DNA of 64,000 nt, taken from NCBI RefSeq assembly GCF_009834025.1, contig NZ_CP047156.1, positions 3,556,067 through 3,620,066 of the forward strand. The letters are read 5' to 3'. The position numbers and the translations under genes are program-made. This DNA comes from Epidermidibacterium keratini (GTDB taxonomy: Bacteria > Actinomycetota > Actinomycetes > Mycobacteriales > Antricoccaceae). Below, in pieces: positions 60,927-64,000 of the stretch. How positions within the stretch are numbered: the stretch's first letter is position 1; each line of letters begins with the position of its first letter. The notes under the pieces are model-generated. The model was not told where the DNA came from and did not search any database. It worked only from the letters and a program-made list of their open reading frames with translations.

Positions 60927-63332
60927 CTAGCGGCCGAGTAGGCCGAGCGCCGCGTCGATGATCGAGGCTTCGTCGATGTGGTGCAGCCGGTAGGCGTCGT
61001 CGACATCGCTGGACTGGCCGAACTCGGTGACCCCGAGGCAGCGGATCCGGTCGCCGCGAGCCGCCGCCAAAAACGACAGCGTGTGCGGGTGACCATCGAG
61101 GACGCTGACGATCGGGGCCGGGTGCTCGCTCGGGAAGAGGACGTCGACGATGTCGCTGTCCGACTGAGCGGCAGCGAGGTTGCCGCGCCGGTGCCACGAT
61201 CGGAAGACCAGGTCCGGGCTCGTCAGGCAGACGACCCCGGCCGTGATCCCTTGCCGCCCGAGCGCCTCGGCGGCGCGCACGACCTCGGGCATCATCGCCC
61301 CGACGCCGACCAGGGTGACCTGCTCGTCGGCCGGGTCATGGTCGGTCAGGCGGTATCCGCCGGCCACCGCGTGACGCCGACGCCGCTCGCGCAGCGCCTC
61401 ATCCTCGGGCACCCGGGCGATGGCCTGATCCAGCGGCCGCGTCGAGAGTCGGAAGTACGACGACGTGCCGCCGGGGATGCCGACCTGCGACATGGCCTCC
61501 AACATGCACCACTCGAGGTCTTGGGCGAACGCCGGCTCCCATGCGATACAGCTCGGCTGCTCGAGCCCGATCGACGGCGTGGTGATCGACTGGTGCGCGC
61601 CGCCCTCTGGGGCCAGGGTGACACCGGACGGCGTACCGACCAGGATTGACTGGCCGCCGGCGTACATCCCGTATGACCAGGGCTCCAGTGCGCGCTCGAC
61701 GAACGGGTCGTAGAGCGTTCCGATCGGGATGAGCCGCTCGCCCCAGCGACTGAACGTCGTACCGAGCTCGCCGAGCAGGCTGACGAGGTTGACCTCGGCA
61801 ATGCCGAGCTCGATGTGCTGCCCGCTGGTCTGCTCCGACCACCGCAGTAGCCGCTCGGCGTCGTCGGCGAACCAGTCCCGCCGCTCGGTTGGCGACCAGA
61901 TTCCCGTCTTGTTGATCCAGCCGCCCACGTTGGTCGAGGACGCGACGTCTGGGCTGGTCGTGACGACGCGCGCAGCCGCCTCCGGTGCCTGACGGGTCAG
62001 ATCGGTCAGGAAGCGCCCGAAGCTGGCCTGGGTGGAGATCGCCGACTTGTAGTGCCGGTCGAAGGACGGTGGCACCGTGAGCCGGCCGACCGGCGCGACC
62101 ACCGGCCGTCGGAGCGCCTCCGCGCGTCGCGTCGCGAGCTTCGCTGCCGCGCTGCCGGGCTCCAGCGGCTGCCACGGACTGTCCAAGCTCATCCCCGAGG
62201 CCGTCGCGAGCTCAGTCATCTGGGCCTCGTTGAGCAGCGCAGAGTGGTTGCTGGGATGACCCTCAGTCGGCAGGCCGCGGCCCTTGATCGTGTAGGCGAA
62301 GACGATCGTCGGGCGGTCGTTGTCGATGCTCCGGAAGGTGTCGACGAGCAGACCGAGGTCGTGGCCGCCGAGGTCGCCGATCGCGGCGGTCAGTGTCTGC
62401 GGCGAGATATCGGCGATGAATGAGCGCAGCTGCGGGTCGGGATCGGCGCCGAGGATGCGCTCTACGACCTGGTCTGTGCCGGCGCGCAGCATGCGCTGGT
62501 ATTCCTCGTTGGGCATGTCTTCCATGCGCTGACGCAGTACGTCGCCGCCGGGGCGGGCGAAGATCTCCGAGATCAGCCGGCCCCACTTCAGCGTGACGAC
62601 CTGCCAGCCGGCGGCCTCGAACATGCCTTGCAGGCGGTGGATCTGGACGTCGGGCACGACCCGATCCAGCGACTGGCGGTTCAGGTCGACCACCCACAAC
62701 AGCTCGCCGAGCTGGGGTACCGCGGGATCGGCGATGGCCTCCCAGATCGCACCTTCGTCGAGCTCGGCATCGCCCAGCAGCGAGATGAACCGGCCGGCTT
62801 CAGCCGTGGTGGGGAAGTGCGAGGCCAGGTAGCGGTGCGCGATGGCTGCCCAGATCGGGGCCGTGGCTCCGATCCCCACCGAGCCGGTGGAGAAGTCGAC
62901 GACGTCGGGATCCTTGAGCCGCGACGGGTAGGACTGCAGGCCGCCCTTGGCGCGCAGGGTGCTCAGATAGCTCGGATCGAGCTCGCCGAGCAGGAAGTTG
63001 ATGGCGTGCAGCACCGGCGATGCGTGCGGTTTGACAGATATGCGGTCGGCGCTGGTGAGCTCGGCGAACCACAGCGCCACCATGATGTCGACCATGGAGG
63101 CCGACGATGCCTGATGACCGCCAAACTTGACCCCGGACTCGTTGACGCGGCCGCGGTTTGCGGCATCGACGATCGCGGTGGAGATCCACAGCACTCGTCG
63201 GGCGATCTCGCGCAGCGTCTGCTCGTCGGTGGGCGCTGTCGCGGTGGTGCGCTCAGCTGCGGTTGGTGTGGTCTGGGCCGCCTGCTGCGGAGCTTCGGTA
63301 GACACGGCGTACTCCCTGGAATCGACGCTCAT
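60927..63332 (-). CDS. Transketolase / pyruvate-dehydrogenase-E1-like thiamine enzyme
   Basis: The 801-residue thiamine-diphosphate enzyme has the cofactor-binding region LLGDAELDEGAIWEAI with WVVDLNRQSLD (about 185-218), which is closest to AceE-type E1 subunits. A TIKGRG segment follows. The pyrimidine domain has the catalytic-Glu region HIELGIAEVNLV and LVGTPSGVTLAPEGGAHQS. A transketolase C-terminal domain has TLVGVGAMMPEVVRAAEALG. It is shorter than AceE (about 890) and longer than transketolase (about 660), so the exact substrate is uncertain. The start overlaps the HIT gene stop (ATGA). Confidence 0.83.
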   Translation of the reverse strand: MSVDSREYAVSTEAPQQAAQTTPTAAERTTATAPTDEQTLREIARRVLWISTAIVDAANRGRVNESGVKFGGHQASSASMVDIMVALWFAELTSADRISVKPHASPVLHAINFLLGELDPSYLSTLRAKGGLQSYPSRLKDPDVVDFSTGSVGIGATAPIWAAIAHRYLASHFPTTAEAGRFISLLGDAELDEGAIWEAIADPAVPQLGELLWVVDLNRQSLDRVVPDVQIHRLQGMFEAAGWQVVTLKWGRLISEIFARPGGDVLRQRMEDMPNEEYQRMLRAGTDQVVERILGADPDPQLRSFIADISPQTLTAAIGDLGGHDLGLLVDTFRSIDNDRPTIVFAYTIKGRGLPTEGHPSNHSALLNEAQMTELATASGMSLDSPWQPLEPGSAAAKLATRRAEALRRPVVAPVGRLTVPPSFDRHYKSAISTQASFGRFLTDLTRQAPEAAARVVTTSPDVASSTNVGGWINKTGIWSPTERRDWFADDAERLLRWSEQTSGQHIELGIAEVNLVSLLGELGTTFSRWGERLIPIGTLYDPFVERALEPWSYGMYAGGQSILVGTPSGVTLAPEGGAHQSITTPSIGLEQPSCIAWEPAFAQDLEWCMLEAMSQVGIPGGTSSYFRLSTRPLDQAIARVPEDEALRERRRRHAVAGGYRLTDHDPADEQVTLVGVGAMMPEVVRAAEALGRQGITAGVVCLTSPDLVFRSWHRRGNLAAAQSDSDIVDVLFPSEHPAPIVSVLDGHPHTLSFLAAARGDRIRCLGVTEFGQSSDVDDAYRLHHIDEASIIDAALGLLGR

Positions 63333-63838
63333 GCGGTCACGGACGGGGTGCGATGGCTGTCGCGGCGATCGGTGATCTGCTGGTAAGCCTCGCGGATCGG
63401 TGCGACCAGCGCGAGTGCGGCTTGCCGGTCGATGGCCTCGGGCCGCAGCCCCACGATGTGGCCGCCGCGGTGTTCGGCCGCAATCTCGGCGCCGCGGGCG
63501 ACCACCAGCGCGTGATAGTGCAGGTGGCTCTCGCCGAAGGACATGAAGTAGACGGCTTCGGCGCCGGTGACGAGGCGGACGGCCTCGGTCAGGTCTCGGG
63601 CCCGGGTGGCGAGCGTCTGCAGCTCTGCCTCGTCCAGCCCGGTGATGAGCTCGGCATGACGTCGCGATCGCAGGAAGAACCAGCCGGGCACCTCCGCACC
63701 CGGCGGTACCTCGGCCGCCCACAGGTCGTCCGCGAAGACGCGGGTCTGCTCGGGTGCCTCCTCGAGCGCGCAGAGCAGGCATTCCGCTGCTGCGCCGTCG
63801 GGCTGCTGCTGCGGTCGAGCGGACGGGGCGGTGGACAT
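63329..63838 (-). CDS. HIT-family protein
   Basis: The 169-residue protein has the histidine triad at SHLHYHALV (H105, H107, H109). HIT proteins hydrolyse or transfer nucleotides from phosphoramidates, dinucleotides or mRNA caps. An N-terminal CLLC (C20, C23) may bind zinc with later histidines. The ATG at 63838 has GGGAG upstream. It heads an operon with the thiamine enzyme. Confidence 0.82.
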   Translation of the reverse strand: MSTAPSARPQQQPDGAAAECLLCALEEAPEQTRVFADDLWAAEVPPGAEVPGWFFLRSRRHAELITGLDEAELQTLATRARDLTEAVRLVTGAEAVYFMSFGESHLHYHALVVARGAEIAAEHRGGHIVGLRPEAIDRQAALALVAPIREAYQQITDRRDSHRTPSVTA

Positions 63839-64000
63839 CTGCGGCTCCCTTTTCTGATGCCGAACGAACGGCCTAGCGGCCCCCTCACCGTATTCTTTAT
63901 ATGTGATAACAGCAAGCCGACGATCCGCGTTTGCGAGGAGATCCGTCGTGTCGGGGTAGCGCAAACTTATACTTGATAAATCCCACCGTTCAGGAAGGAC
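63839..64000. promoter_or_regulatory. HIT-thiamine-enzyme promoter region with paired operators
   Basis: This region is more AT-rich than the window average. It contains two copies of TTAT-N5-ATAA at 63897-63909 and 63967-63979, 70 bp apart. A leftward promoter with TATAAAGAAT-like -10 sequence overlaps the first copy. No gene is visible in the last 100 bases. Confidence 0.5.

Overview
The window is GC-rich DNA, dense with GTG starts and short gene overlaps. It comes from an actinobacterium (Actinomycetota). Its backbone runs smc, ftsY, ffh, proS, rpsP, khpA, rimM, trmD, rplS, lepB, rnhB, DUF2469, yraN, comM, dprA, xerC, an M23 peptidase, rpsB, tsf, pyrH, frr, cdsA, rlmN, DUF2631, dxr, a site-2 protease, ispG and a DUF4081-GNAT gene. 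This is close to the order I recall for the Mycobacterium tuberculosis smc-to-ispG region. Actinobacterial families (DUF2469, DUF2631, DUF4081-GNAT) and F420-type enzymes agree with this. I cannot name the genus.

Region 1 (1-6330) is accessory DNA where mutM is expected just upstream of smc. It holds the 3' end of an OLD-type ATPase gene, two diverged mutM 3'-end remnants on either side of an MFS transporter/ArsR pair, a RidA remnant, an MntA/HepT toxin-antitoxin pair, an alpha/beta hydrolase divergent from a TetR regulator, and two small membrane proteins. Region 2 (6336-20115) has an M20 peptidase, smc, ftsY and ffh. Between ftsY and ffh lie a DsbA-like thioredoxin protein and an opposite-strand array of four paralogous membrane proteins. 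Region 3 (19795-30737) has a large two-unit membrane protein, an amidohydrolase, two recently duplicated membrane genes, a divergent unknown membrane protein, a short proline-tRNA ligase, and an oxidoreductase/HAD pair.

Region 4 (31041-40027) is the ribosomal-protein, RNA-modification, secretion and DNA-uptake/recombination core. Regions 5 and 6 (40076-60849) alternate conserved translation, lipid and isoprenoid genes (rpsB-tsf-pyrH-frr-cdsA; dxr-rip1-ispG) with accessory enzymes: DUF952, an F420 nitroreductase, DUF1206, an LLM oxidoreductase, ATP-dependent DNA ligase, an amidohydrolase, an epoxide hydrolase, and a repressor/M23 pair. Region 7 (60927-64000) is a HIT protein coupled to a transketolase/pyruvate-dehydrogenase-E1-like enzyme, preceded by paired operator-like sites.

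The most striking non-coding structure is a family of about 60-bp intergenic hairpins. There are seven copies in four sequence subfamilies, and two carry an adjacent TGTGGATAA box. Other regulatory features are three CTCGGATC boxes at an exact 21-bp period upstream of rpsB, a perfect palindrome overlapping the promoter of an ArsR-like gene, and many TANNNT -10 hexamers placed 6-8 bases before start codons, which implies widespread leaderless transcription. I saw no tRNA, rRNA, CRISPR array or intact insertion sequence.
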